This document shows positions 47,585-59,700 of a stretch of 64,000 nt of DNA, piece by piece. The notes beneath the pieces are model-generated. The model ran no database searches. It was not told the DNA's origin and saw nothing but the letters and a program-made list of their open reading frames with translations. Position 1 is the first letter of the stretch. Each line of letters begins with the position of its first letter. The translations under genes and the position numbers were made by a program. The DNA is from Isoetes taiwanensis. Taxonomy: Eukaryota > Streptophyta > Lycopodiopsida > Isoetales > Isoetaceae. The DNA lies in assembly GCA_021234155.1 (NCBI GenBank), contig JAJEKV010000053.1, positions 7,515,424-7,579,423 on the forward strand, in the 5' to 3' direction.

Positions 47585-49025
47585 AAGGATCTGCTTCATG
47601 GAACAAGAGTGAAAGAGAGAAAATGAGGAGACGTACCCCTCCTTAAAACTTACACAACAAATCTTAATCCTTTATCTTTGATCAACCTCCACCATTAAAT
47701 CTTCATTAACCAACATGTCCTTTCTATCTATCTATCTATCTTTCAGATCAGGCCACCTCATCACAATGGTAACCATTGTAAAATATCATATAAGGACTTT
47801 TATACCCCTTAAAGTCCATAAGTTCTACAGCTCCACTAAAAAATGACAACCCTCCAATCGTTTCACAGTTTACAATAATAATAATATGATATGGCAATGC
47901 ACAATTCGCCCCAAATGTTACAAACATGAGACAAAAAAATCCATTCTACATTATTCACCCTTAAATTACTCGACGTCCTAGCGAGTTCTTCAAAATTGAT
48001 CTTCATGGTCTTCAAGAGTTCTTCTGCTATTGGAAATTTTGATTCATTTTATTATGGTAATGGACCATGGTTCACTATTGTTGACCATCCCCTAGCCACT
48101 AATTTATACCATGATCTAGATCTAGATCTTTTTATGGTAGGTAGGTAATATCTTTTACGTCATACCACATGACAACATCCCATAGGATATATGATGCCAC
48201 TAATTGTAGATGCAAAATTGTGCTCAATGCTATGAGATACATTTTCAAGAAAAAGCAATTGTATGGAGTTCCAAAGCTTATTTCTTCCTTGTTTCCCTTT
48301 TTTTTTTTGCCGGACGTAAATCATTTGGGAGATCCTTCGATACATGTATTTGGTATGTGTATTTTCTTCATCAACCAAACACAAAATGGTCTTTCGATGT
48401 TAAAGATGTATCAAATCAAGAGCAAGTCTAGCATAATTGAAGCCCGATACTTAGATATGGATCCAAATTTAAAGATCTAATAGCATTATAGCATATATAG
48501 TAATGCATCAAAATTTGTTGAAGATAGCAGAAGAGCTAGAGAGGCAAGACGCTTAAAAAAGGAAAAACACAACTCTAAACGTGGTCTCCAAAACAAAATG
48601 GAAGTTGGGTCTCTATTTTGGTCGGAAGATGGTTCATGTTTCGCCACGTGTACATTCTCTCCACTGCGGAATCGAAGTTGGGTCGACGATTCCGCTTATC
48701 CGGTGAACAACCGGTACTCTGCTGCTAGAGCAGATCTGCCATAGCCGACCATCTTGAAATTACAGGCCTTTTGATCCGGTTTTGTATCTGTTTCATGGTC
48801 ACTCTGCTACTACGGCAACTTCAAATTCCTCTGAATCACTATTCTCTGGGTTAATGCCTCTGCTTTTGTCGGATTAAGCAGGGAGCATCTTGATGTAAAA
48901 CCTTCCAATCTACAAGAAGAAGGAATGGTGCCCTCAAAGAACGGCTCTTACCTTCAATCAGCCATCGCCGGAGCTCGAGCACGCAGGGGAGAGGAATTTT
49001 TGCGTTGTTACGACCCAACTTCCAT
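47585..49025. other. No recognised gene
   Basis: It contains a (CTAT)n block at 47731-47750. Frames such as 48169-48480 have no domain. Nothing else can be supported. Confidence 0.45.
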
Positions 49026-49029
49026 TTTG

Positions 49030-49115
49030 TTGGGGAATGGAAGGGGGGACCCCCTCCCGGCGGCAGGGGGGCCCCCTTCCAAACCGGAAAAGGGGTCCCC
49101 CCTTCCATTCCCCAA
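49030..49115. repeat. Perfect 24-bp inverted repeat with GC-rich loop
   Basis: TTGGGGAATGGAAGGGGGGA plus CCCC (49030-49053) is exactly the reverse complement of 49092-49115. The 38-bp loop (CTCCCGGCGGCAGGGGGGCC onward) is itself partly self-complementary. Confidence 0.92.
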
Positions 49116-49122
49116 TACGTCA

Positions 49123-49280
49123 TGAAAAAGCCTAGAGATATTCCTCAAAAATGCCATTAAGGGCAATACAAAAGCTTCTGAATAATTGATCACTGTTTTC
49201 ATGAAAAAGCCCACGAATATTCCTCCAGAATGCTATTAAGGGCAATAAAAAAGGCTTAGCTGATTAATAAACCACTGTTT
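49123..49280. repeat. About 78-bp direct repeat x 2
   Basis: Copies from 49123 and 49199 share CATGAAAAAGCC, ATATTCCTC, ATT.AGGGCAATA.AAAAG and ATCACTGTTTT or CCACTGTTTT. They lie just downstream of the CRY-DASH stop codon. Confidence 0.88.
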
Positions 49281-49292
49281 TGGTTTGAATCT

Positions 49293-52200
49293 TCACTTTC
49301 CTCTTCCTTTAGTATTTGCTTTTCGAAATGAGCCCGGTTTAGTAGTTTGTGATTGATGCCTAGTTGGATCGCCGAATTTCAACGGCACTGTTGGTTTGAT
49401 ATAACATGATCCTGGAAAGTGTCTGGCTTTTGGGGGAAGCTTGGATAGCTCTGGAATCCAATAGCTGACATATTCGCCTTCTGGATCGTATGTTTGAGCC
49501 TGGAGATCCAGCAAAATTCAGCCGCAATATGTTAAATTACAACGCGACAGAAACTATTTTTATAGCAGACAAAGTTATAATTTTCACACACAAAATCACG
49601 ACACATTGTTGCCATGCAAAAGAAAAGATTGTGGCTGCTGGGATTCGAGCCCAGGTCTCCACGGCCACAACGTGGAATTCTTACCACTAAACTACAGCCA
49701 CAATTGAATGACAAACACCAAAATTTTCAATACTTATATAGTAAAATTTGATACCTGTTTAGGAATACTGAAATAACGGTCCTCCCTTGGGTCGTTGCCC
49801 ACACCTGGATTTTGTAAATCGATAGTGTCAGATTTGCACAAGAAACAAAATTGAAAATCTTTCATGTTTCTGTACTAAGAACACAACTCCTTTTGGATCA
49901 ACAATGCAACATAACTTAGGAAAAATGAAGGCCTAGTCTGGATTCTTACCAGCACCGTACGTCCAATTCCCATAGTTAGAGCAGGGGTCATAATCCAACA
50001 AACAAGTCTCAAACCACTCTGCTCCAAGTCGCCAATCAATACCCATATCTCGAACCAGAAAAGAGCATACTATCTAAAAGATATTAAGCAAATCTATACG
50101 AATCAGTGATGAATAACTAGGAGATTGAGATAACCAATAGAAATAGAGCATATACTTGGCGCCCACGATTCGACATGAAACCTGTGGCATTGAGCTCTCT
50201 CATGTTTGCATCAATAAGGGGATATCTATACACAGTAAGCGAATCATGAAATTGTCTAACTGCAATTTATATATATAACTATATCTCGGCTTACCCAGTG
50301 CATCCATTTTTCCAGGCTTCAAACAAAGCCATGTCCTGGCTCCATACCTTCCCCTTGAGATGACGTGGCCCTCCTGCAGATCAAACAATATTTGTCATCT
50401 TGAACATTGAGAATGGTGGAATGCAATTTGTGATTGTGTAGACAATGTAAGCAGAGATGCATTACCAATGTGAAAGATGGCGTTTCCATACTTTATGGAC
50501 AAAAAACGGAAGTAGTCTCTCCAAATAAGCTCAAACAACATCCTGCAATAACAACTATTTTATAAGGTGATGACATACCACTAGTAGTAACCAAATCAGA
50601 GAACCGATTACATTACCAGTATGTAGAGTCATTTGCAGATCTTTCATTCTCATAACGTTTGACCTAATATAAAAAACCATAAAACTTTGCTAAGGCTGTA
50701 TAATGAGATTATCAATAACATTCTTTTCTTCCTTTTGCAGAAAATGTTTAATGCAACTACACCTCCTCGTGTATAAGACGAGCAGAGAGACAGCCAAATG
50801 CAAGCCATGGAGAAAATTTTGATGAATAATCAGCACCCAGCATTCCATTCCTTGTTTCCTTATAAACACGTAGCATATCCTGTTTAAAGAAACGACAGCT
50901 GAGTCATAAAACCTGTTTTTCCTGGAAAGAAATTCAGATTTGCTTTAACTCAGCTAACAAAATAACATCATACCTTCAACCAAAAGTACTCATTCACACG
51001 AACTAAAGCTGCTGATTCTCCTCCTACAAACTTCATGGTACCGAGCCCATTCTGTTGTAATTCTAAATATGAGTCCTTTATCTTAATCTGATGTTATTAC
51101 TATGACTAATACAACAGAAAGAAAAAAGAATATTCCATTAAAAAGGAACATCTAAAAAGAAATTTTGCAGCCACCACAAATGAACTTTTTAATTAGGTGG
51201 AATGAACAACCAGCTAAAATGGAATCCACCCTACCATGATATAGAATCTGCCAAGGTGGTTTTCAACTTTAAAATTTTGATAGAAGAGAAAATCGCCTCT
51301 TATCATAATGTTTGAGGCACCTTTCTTACCACCTACAAGATTTGATTTTTTGAAATAGAATGAATGCTCTATACCTGTCCTCGAAATGTATATCCGAGTT
51401 CTGCCATGCTAGGAACTGCCCCAAAATTTCCTAGGATCTCCTCTATCCTTTCAGGAAGTGGCCCTAGGTATGAAGGCAACCGAAGACAATGTTTTACTGC
51501 CGCAGAAGATTCAACTGCCTGTTCAAGCTGAAGGCTGTGAGACACGTGCTTAAATTCCATGTTCTAACCTGCTGATTACAAAACAAGTTGAATTCTGCTA
51601 AATTAACAACAAAACGTTTCGTCTTTGTGGAGTACTCTAATTGAAACATACATAATAAACATCATGAATCTAATATGCCAAAGCATATCCGTAATGCTAA
51701 TAACCTAATTGTTCTTAAGACTTCATCCTTGAATCACTTGCTTATCGGTACAGAATTGAAGATTATTTAATGACCATCATTAGCATACCCCTTCACATTG
51801 GTACTTCCTCATATACCCTTTGTGCAGATGTTTCTAGAAATTGAATTGCAATACAAGCATTATAGCAAATTCTCTATGTTTACCTTCCGAAATTGTGTAT
51901 ATACATCTGGAATCCGTGAAGGAATAAATGGGAGGTCATCTATGTGATACATAGTAGTTCCCCAAATAAGTTCAAGATTTATACGTCTATTCTCTAATTC
52001 ACCTGCACTCGAGTGAGGCAGTGGATGAACATTGTTCAATGCTTTCATAACATGCTTTTCTATACGTAACTCTTCATCACAGGTCTCCTTTTGTGCATAA
52101 ACCTGGGAGATCCAAAGTTCCTAGTCAGAATGAAGCTAATTTGCCACTTACATTTCCCATGCATCTTAAATTCTTTAAAAGTTTGTACATTACAAATGAA

Positions 52201-52805
52201 GACCTCAGCAACAGAGAACACTAACTAATAAAAAAAAACCGACTAAGTAGTTTGTAAAAAGAACCTTCAATTTTGCATGACAAATGCACATAATCCGTCC
52301 CTCAATCCATAAACTGTCCACTATTTTATGAAATAATAATAGGCTTACAGTGTGAGCACCGAGTTCTCTTGCAATAGAAGGCAAGATAGACTCTGGTTTT
52401 CCATGTTTGATGACTAGTTCAAGACCTTTAAGCTGCAAATTTTTTCGCAGATCTGCTAGACATTCTAGAAGGAACTGGGCCCTTAAATCTGTACAACATT
52501 GACACTAATTTTTGTTATGGCCGAATAATGAAAACAATCAACATTTGTTCGCAAGACTCACCTCCAGTTTTGGGGAATCCAAAGTAATGGGTAGTACCAA
52601 AAAGTCTTGGATCAATGCAATACACAGGCAATAAAGCCTCGGATGATTGCCAAGCACGGTAGAGAGCTTCGTTGTCCACAATTCTCAGGTCATTCCTAAA
52701 CCACACTATACTAACTCCCTTGCCGGACCTTTTTAAATTTGTGGAGCTATATCTTTTCATAGTCTCCCTTGCAGCCTTTGCAGATTCTTCAGGCAGCTCA
52801 GCCAT
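49293..52805 (-). CDS. CRY3: Cryptochrome-DASH (photolyase-like), 13 exons, one frameshift
   Basis: CRY-DASH proteins are FAD/folate flavoproteins of plastids and mitochondria that repair CPDs in single-stranded or looped DNA. Exons on minus, all with GT-AG borders: 52805-52562, 52489-52349, 52102-51884, 51518-51375, 51051-50974, 50879-50763, 50663-50617, 50542-50466, 50373-50295, 50225-50156, 50073-49950, 49804-49755, 49499-49293. They encode about 531 residues: the photolyase start [25 protein letters not shown], then [46 protein letters not shown], and the DASH hallmark [19 protein letters not shown] near the C terminus. The frame is intact except in exon 2, where A7 (52440-52446) stands where six A are needed. 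I start at 52805 because the same frame is closed upstream; no transit peptide is visible from that start. Confidence 0.93.
49630..49701 (-). tRNA. tRNA-His (GTG)
   Basis: A 72-nt cloverleaf on minus. The acceptor stem GTGGCTG pairs with CAGCCAC, the discriminator is A, the D arm is GTTTAGTGGTAAG, the anticodon stem CCACG pairs with CGTGG around loop TTGTGGC (anticodon GTG), and the T arm CTGGG pairs with CCCAG around CTCGAAT. A T-rich Pol III stop (CTTTTCTTTT) follows. All pairs are intact, and it is unlike plastid trnH. It lies in the last intron of CRY-DASH (49500-49754) in the same orientation; A and B boxes are internal. Confidence 0.96.
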
Positions 52806-53590
52806 TACAAATTTTGAAATGGAGGAGAAGAAAATGGGCTTAGCTGCTACAAAAGCTGAATGTAATCAAGATCCCGAACTGCAAAAATGATGAATAGAAG
52901 AATTGGGTGTACCTTGAACGGGAGATTGTGGACCGGAGCAGGGTCTGGATGGCGAGGGAAGGAAGAGGGCGCCGGCCATACGCATGGCGAGATAAGGAGT
53001 ACCCACGTCTCCCGCTCCATATCCACAATCGCATCTCCAAGTTTGAATTTTTGAATTTGTGAAGCCGAATATTTATATCTGGGTAGTACCCAATGGTTTG
53101 CTCATCACTAGAGAAGTTGCATTCCCGCGTATGGGACAGGACCTTAAGAATTTTACCACATCATCAAGACATGACCACAGGGTGGGGTTGCCCGCTCTCG
53201 TGGATGTACCAACCCTGTGGTACCAAACTCCATTTCCTCGATGTCCCATTCCCCCCTCCAACATGTGGCAAGTGTCGCTTGTTTGTCCAACTTGAAGCCA
53301 TGGTGCTCGTACTATCGACCCACCCATCACGCACCTGAAGACCCCCTACTGTGGCCATTCCGAGGCATGATTCAATGCTGGGGGCTGGAATTGACGGGCT
53401 AATTCTAGCCATAATCCCCGTGAACGAGATGGATTATCAAGATTATACAGCAGGCTCGAGCAATTCCATCAGATATAGAGCAATCCGGCCAAGAATCCAT
53501 CCCTTCCCTGTTTTTGCTGCACACGAGAGCGTAGGGCCCGACCAGAGATCGATGCCACAGTTCAGAGCAGCGGCAGAGGCTAACAAATAG
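52806..53590. other. CRY-DASH upstream region; no other gene
   Basis: A minus frame 52840-53040 (MEMRLWIWSGRRGYSLSRHA, then an Arg/Ser-rich stretch) looks like an organelle transit peptide but is in a different frame from exon 1 and ends in a stop. Splicing it to exon 1 would need an intron under 60 bp, and I found no junction in phase. The 53.05-53.6 kb part shows only overlapping frames. Confidence 0.4.
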
Positions 53591-55371
53591 GTTTGTGCGT
53601 CCAAAGCCAAGAAGAAAGGGCCAGCAGCAAGCAGATCTGCATCTGCAATGCCAAGGAGACCAACAAAGCGAGGGCAATGGACGGAGGAAGAGATGTCGGA
53701 TGCCCTTGATGAGGTTAGTGAAAATGGAATTTCAACTAGAGAGGCATCCAGATGGTCTGGCATACCACCCGGGGGATTCACCTCTATTATAGGTATATAT
53801 GCCATGTGCGTTCCTTAGGTTGCCAAAAAACCCATTGTATACGACAGTTCCATATGAAAAACCCTTTGTATACGACTACATTATTTGTAAAAGAATGCAG
53901 CCCATATCATATAATTACTTGCCCAAAGCACTTTTACTTGACAACCCCTTCCATACATATACGATATCTCTATTATTTTATATATGTATATAATATGCAT
54001 TATCATAGTCATATCACATTATTACAGAATCCCCAACAGTAGAAGCTCACCAAAAATGACGGACCCCTAGAGTATGAATACAAATCGAACACTGACGCCA
54101 TCACACTCCCTCTGGTATTCGTACGGCATTTAAACTATAAAAACCTTATATTTTTCTTATGTATACGGTACCAGAGAGGCAATAAAAAAACCCATTTGGT
54201 GCACTCACATGTTTCATACCCCATAATCTAGGTGAACCCCCCGGGGCATACCAGAGACGTCCATCAGGGATTGGCTATATGGCCGAATTTCAAAAAAGAA
54301 TACTAAGCACCCCTAGATCCTGACACCAGCCCAAGAAAAGAAATGGCGTTGATTGGACAATAGGTAGGGCAAAGTAGGGGATGGTGTGACGCTGGCCGTT
54401 ATGAAGGACCGTGCAGCCGAGATGGCAAGGGAGGGTAATTCGGCCTTTGATAGTGTGCCAGGGAGCAAATGGTGGAAGCTTTTCAAGCAAAGACGTCCTA
54501 AGATTTCAGAAGTGCCGAAACATTGGAGGTGTCACGTGCCCGGGCAATGAATCAAGCCAACCTGGATAGCTCCTACACAGGGTTGAAAGAGGTGTATGAT
54601 GAGTATAACTTTCCCCCCTCAAGAATTCGGAATGCATACGAGACAGGGATCCAAGTTGGGAAAGTGAAGGGTTTGAGGATAATTGCAAGGAAAGGGAAAA
54701 ATAGGGTTAGTGAACTAGTGATGAATACAAGGGAATGGGTAACTATTTTAGTGTCTATCAATGCATGAGGGTTCAGACTGCCTAACCTGTATATTTTCAA
54801 GGGTACAAGGATGAGGCAAGACAACATACCAAGGTATGAAGTGGGAGCAATTCGGGCAGTGCAACAATCGGTTTGGATGACCACTGAATTGTTTAAGTTA
54901 TGGCTGTCCCATTTTCAGTATAGAGTCCCTGGAGGGGTCTCACCTGATCGACCTCATCTCATATTGCTGGATGGCCATGGCAGCCATGTGGAACTGGATG
55001 TCATCCTTGCTGCCAAAGAGATGGGCATACATTTTGCCCTACTACCTGCCCACACATCACATAAGCAGCAAACACTATATGTGTCTTGCTTTGCACCATT
55101 CAAAGCTACATTCAAAAGACACAGGGCAGATTATATGGTCAAGAAGGGTAGGACGGAGCCAAAGAGGGAAGACATAGTTGAACTAATTTCCCAGTCCATT
55201 GCAGCTGGTCTAACACTCTCCAACATAAAGACAGATTTCATGAAAACTGGAATATGGCCATTTAACCCAACGAAAGTGGTTCCTGGAAGGGAAGGGTCGA
55301 GGTTTGCAAGGGAAGACATGTATGTGCGAGCTCCACACATTGGACAGCCAACAAATGAGGTTGGAGAATAA
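53590..55371 (+). pseudogene. pogo/Tigger-like transposase (Tc1/mariner, DDE_1), broken
   Basis: Three parts follow in order on plus. At 53650-53780: KRGQWTEEEMSDALDEVSEN and STREASRWSGIPPGG, an HTH_psq DNA-binding domain. At 54400-54600: SKWWKLFKQRRPKIS then, in a shifted frame, VSRARAMNQANLDSSYTGLK, the CENP-B/Tc5 helix-turn-helix. At 54600-55371: RIRNAYETGIQVGK, a stop at 54766, then IFKGTRMRQDNIPRYE, HLILLDGHGSHVELD, LLPAHTSHKQQTL and FMKTGIWPFNP. The first catalytic Asp, normally DETG, is Tyr (YETG); the second (LDGHGSH) is kept. About 560 bp (53800-54360) of unrelated DNA separates the first two parts. It is inactive. Confidence 0.85.
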
Positions 55372-56200
55372 CATGGGAATGTTGTACCTGTTATGCATGA
55401 ACCATTGGAGCAATTCGAACCATGTGTGCAAGGCTTGGATATGGAAGCCCATGTTGTAGAGGGTTACACACATGCAAGGAGTGGATCTACAATGGGAGGA
55501 GCACGTCCAGGCATAACGTGAACATGCTGGGGCTACACAAGGGACCATGCAGCAGGTCTTTCTACAGCAGGTGGATCCAGATTATGGCCAAACTTCACAC
55601 GGACAAGCAGAACAAAATACACAATGGACAGCCTCGAAAAGAAAGGGCATTGCTCCTAATCTACATGGTAGAATTCATATCAGCAATGATGGGTTCTGCC
55701 AAGCACTTGCAGCAGAGAAGACAAGGAGGGAAGAGGCTTTGACGACGAACAGAGAGGGAAAATGGCTGTGCTTTTAGGATAGCTGGACTCGTGGGAAAAG
55801 GATAAACAGATAGTTTTTTTTTTTTTTTTTTTTGAAAGAGTACTAACACGTTATTTGCTAACCATGCCTGGGACTTTCAAACACAAACCTCTGAGTACTC
55901 CACCAGCAATCACGGTTTGCTTTTGGCATTGCAAGCCTGCTCACATCATTTATAAATTCCACATTCTCCATATAATCACCAGTAATCACCAGCAATCACG
56001 GTTTGCTTTTGGCATTGCAAGTCTGCTCACATCATTTATAAGTTCCACATTCTCGTTCCCAAAATCACCTTTCCAAGATTTGTCAGTACTAACAAAAAGC
56101 GGTTATGCCCATACGCAGATCTTATAACTAAGTTAATCACAGACTCTACCTTTCCCTGGTTAGCTGATGCCCCGGCAATAAAACAAATTGTGAAACAACT
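55372..56200. repeat. Transposon tail and 88-bp direct duplication
   Basis: Up to 55780 the sequence is the decayed C-terminal tail of the pogo element. A T run at 55815-55833 is followed by two copies of ACCAGCAATCACGGTTTGCT through TTCCACATTCTC (55900-55967 and 55988-56053). Confidence 0.75.
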
Positions 56201-56206
56201 CGTGAA

Positions 56207-56530
56207 CTAATATAACGTTTTGTGATTGGGCAGATAAATCTGTGGCTCGACACGTGGCGTATTATAGGCTAAGACAACGAAAAATGGACGGATTTGGGGA
56301 TGGAAAAGCAGATCAGAGGGAAACATACACACAGGTGTACTCATGCCGTGCAAGTTGGTTTTCTCGTGAACCTTCTTCTGCTCTTCTTCTGTAATCACCT
56401 TGCAGATGCAAAAAATGCTGCAATCATTTGGCCTGCTGCCCACGCTCCCTTCTGATGGCTTTAATATGTCAACACAAAGAAAACTCGTTAAGTCCACGAA
56501 AACACCGTGTATTTTAGTTGGTTCAAACAT
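56207..56530 (-). CDS. Hypothetical frame, 107 codons
   Basis: An uninterrupted minus-strand frame begins MFEPTKIHGVFVDLTSFLCV and includes CKVITEEEQKKVHEKTNLHG. It has no domain that I recognise, no repeats and no membrane segment. It may be an exon or chance. It lies between the pogo relic and the GC-rich LINE. Confidence 0.2.
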   Translation of the reverse strand: MFEPTKIHGVFVDLTSFLCVDILKPSEGSVGSRPNDCSIFCICKVITEEEQKKVHEKTNLHGMSTPVCMFPSDLLFHPQIRPFFVVLAYNTPRVEPQIYLPNHKTLY

Positions 56531-56693
56531 GACAATGGATAATATTTAAGACGCTAGCACTCTATCGTTGATGTGTAACCCCACTTATGGGGTGCTCACG
56601 AATTTACTAGCAACTCAACCCCCCTAATGACACCTCAACCATTGTAATTGAATGTTAGTTTGCTTAAATTGTGGGAATAATGTGAAATTGCAG

Positions 56694-56711
56694 GAAGGAA
56701 GGAAGGAAGGT
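56694..56711. repeat. (GGAA)n block at the LINE 3' end
   Basis: Four to five GGAA units directly abut the 3' terminus of the minus-strand LINE and may be its tail (CCTT on minus) or the target. Confidence 0.8.
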
Positions 56712-56712
56712 A

Positions 56713-59700
56713 TTTTTATCGTCCACGGAGACCAATCGGTCTATGGGACCCAATACAAAAGCGCAGCAAGCGGATTACTACCCGGATTAAAAAACCCCCG
56801 CCCCGAAGGGTTTTCGAGGGAAAAACCGTGGCAGCAATCAGCCTGCCGACAAACTGTTCTAATATAGAAAATGCAAAAACACACAAATATATACACTCAT
56901 GCACCGCACCCGTAGTGCCTGATCAGCGGGCAGCCAGGCGGGGGCAAAGGTGAGCTCGCAGATCCAGTACCTCCTGAATGTACGACCATCCTCTTTACAT
57001 CCCCAAAAATTACTCTTCTGTAGAGCACGTACTGACGGTGTGTTCATCAGCAAATGTAGGGGCAAGTCCGCCCGCATTACTAAGGGGGCGATATCGCCCG
57101 GATCGACCGAATCTTTGGGCAACTCTGGAAAGTGTGAGACTCATCCTCAATGGCACCCGTTTGACAAAGATCGACAGAGCTTGTCTGGCGGGGCTCCCCA
57201 ATCCACCGCCCGCCTCGATCACGAAGATGGTGGGCACCGTGCGAATGGAGGCAATGAGTCTGGCGCTTTTCGAGGCGTACCGGGAACGCAGTAGAGGCTG
57301 CGGGCCCCGGGCTAACACGGGGTTGATGTGCTCCTTGTAATGGGGCGTTTTGACCTGCTCTAGAGCCGGGGTCCCGTGAGCTTGCCAAGGAAAAAGCGTC
57401 CGTGTACTCCCATGGTACATCCACGATCGGCCTCTATGTCCACCTGCTTTTGTGCTGCTCCCCGACGTTCCATCCGGGCGAACCAGCGATCTCTCTTACC
57501 CCTCCAATAGGCCCCGAGCGGCGGCTTGCGGGCCCATTGCCACGGCGTAAGCGGTCGCGGGAGCCAAGCATCACCCATATTAACCACTTTTCGAAAATAG
57601 GCGATGTGTCTATCAAGGGGCCATTTTGGCGGCGGCAAGAATCCAGTTTCTCGCAGCCGAGAATCGATAGGGGGACTGAAGGTTGCACCCCAAGTGCCCG
57701 TGCCAAAAATGCCTTCTGCGCACTGCTCCAAGTCATTCGTGTCGCCAAAGAGACGGCCCGGGCCCCAAACCTCGACCACGTCTGAAGGGACGGGGCTCGA
57801 CCGGTGCAAAGCAGATGTGGACCGATGGCCCCAATCATAGAGCTACGCACGGTGGATTGTTGTTACGCATGGCATAAAGCTTTCGGCCTCTTTGTCACCA
57901 GAAGCCGGATGGACGCCTCCCAACAGAGCGAGGAGGGGAACTCCACCCCTAGGTACTTGTAGGTGGGCGTGACCTCCACAGGCATCCCCGATATGTGAGT
58001 GCGCGGAGGCGTGGGGTGGCGTGAAGAGAATATGAGACCCTAGTCTTGGCGATTCACAGCGCATGTCTCAGCCTTTGCCCGGGAATGTGTCTAGGGCATC
58101 CGGATGAGGCGCATAGCGGGGTGTGGGCCGAAGGTCAACATCGTCGCATAGATGAGCCGGGCGGATGACACAGTGCAAAAGATGTATGCCATCCCCCATG
58201 CTCAATAAGCCGGGGCCAAAAGTGTTGATGAGAGGGGGGCACTGCGGTGGCGGCAGCCCCAGGTTGACCTTGAGCCTAGCCCATAGCTTTTCCCCGGGGG
58301 GATGTAGACAAAAGCCTTCGCGAAGTCCACAAAGCAAGCAATACAAGTCCTGCCGATGGTTCCTTGTCTTCAATCGCCGCCCGTTGTAAAGATATGGTCA
58401 ATCGTTGAGTGGCGGGGTCTAAAGCCTGCTTGTGTGAGGGCTCGCACATCTGTTGCCTCTGCCCATCGGGTCAACTGCTGCTCGAGAATGCCAGCCAACA
58501 GTTTGGCAAATACTGAACTGACCATGATCGTCCGGTAATTGGCCGGACAGTGTGGGTCGCCCGCCTTGTGAATGGGGACAACCCTGCTTGTGGTCCATTG
58601 TCGGGGGAAACCTTCCCCGCAATGCTCGTTGAACGGGGATAGTGAGGATCGACACCCAGCGGCTGCCACGCCCATTTGAGTAACTTCGGCACGCATACCA
58701 TCGAGGTCACCGCCTTCCCATTAGCCGGCCGTTTGCGTGCCCTCCACAACATCCTCCTCCGAGAACCAATGGGGGCCATCCCGTAAGGGTATGGGCGCAC
58801 TGGCGTCCCCGGGTGGGTCATAGAGCCGCCGCAAAGTACCGTTCCCCCTTTGCCCGGGTGTGATGTCCCCCGTAGGGTCGGGCTGGCCTTGAAGCATTCT
58901 CGCGCCAAAAGGTTCGGGAGGATGAGTGTCCGGCCAGCCGAACATCTCCCCCGATGCACGGCAAGGTACCGTGCCTTTGTCTCCTTCCCGGATGGGGGCT
59001 GCATCGTATGGTGGCCCGCAAGCGGGTACACGGATCCGAATCGTGGCGGAAGCCGGGCGCTTGCATTCTTTACGCCTCGCATCAAACCATCGGTTACGCA
59101 GAAATGTTGCCGTCCCCCGAGCGGCAACGCGGGGGGATCTCGCCAAAGCACCTCGTCTGGCCGCATCAGGAATAGCGGCCAACCGGGTCTGCTCACGCTC
59201 TAGTGTGGGGGTCCTGAGAATTGCCGGTGGCGCCCATGAGCATCTCAGAAGTCCTCGCACGCTCATAATCTAGTCGCGGCCCGAGGATGGCGAGGGGCTG
59301 GGGTATAGTGGAGGTTCTGGCGGCTTGCCAAACCATGTCCAAATAAAGTGGGAGGTGATCTGAGTCGACCTCCTCATCCCAACTGTCGATGCCCACCTGG
59401 AAACGACTGACGAGATGCATATCTTGCGCAACTACGAGCACATAGTCCACCACACTAGACCCTCCCCCCTGATTGTCCTGTCTGCATGTGCACTTGCGAG
59501 AAGCGGGCCACTATGATAGGCCATTGCAAATTATCAAGTCAAAAATACCACATAGCAGGAGCAACTGTCTGCCAAAGCGAGTGACCTGGCTGTCATCCAA
59601 TCCTCGTGGCCAGGTTGCCTCTGCGGGACGTAGCTGCAGGACATCGTCAGAGAGGGGGTCAAGTCTCATGGGCTGCTCTACTCCTGTCCGTGCATTGAAA

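Noticed and set aside
49630-49701. tRNA-derived SINE head or plastid tRNA insertion
   Set aside because: All stems pair, the T and D arms are canonical, no SINE body follows, and the sequence differs from plastid trnH.
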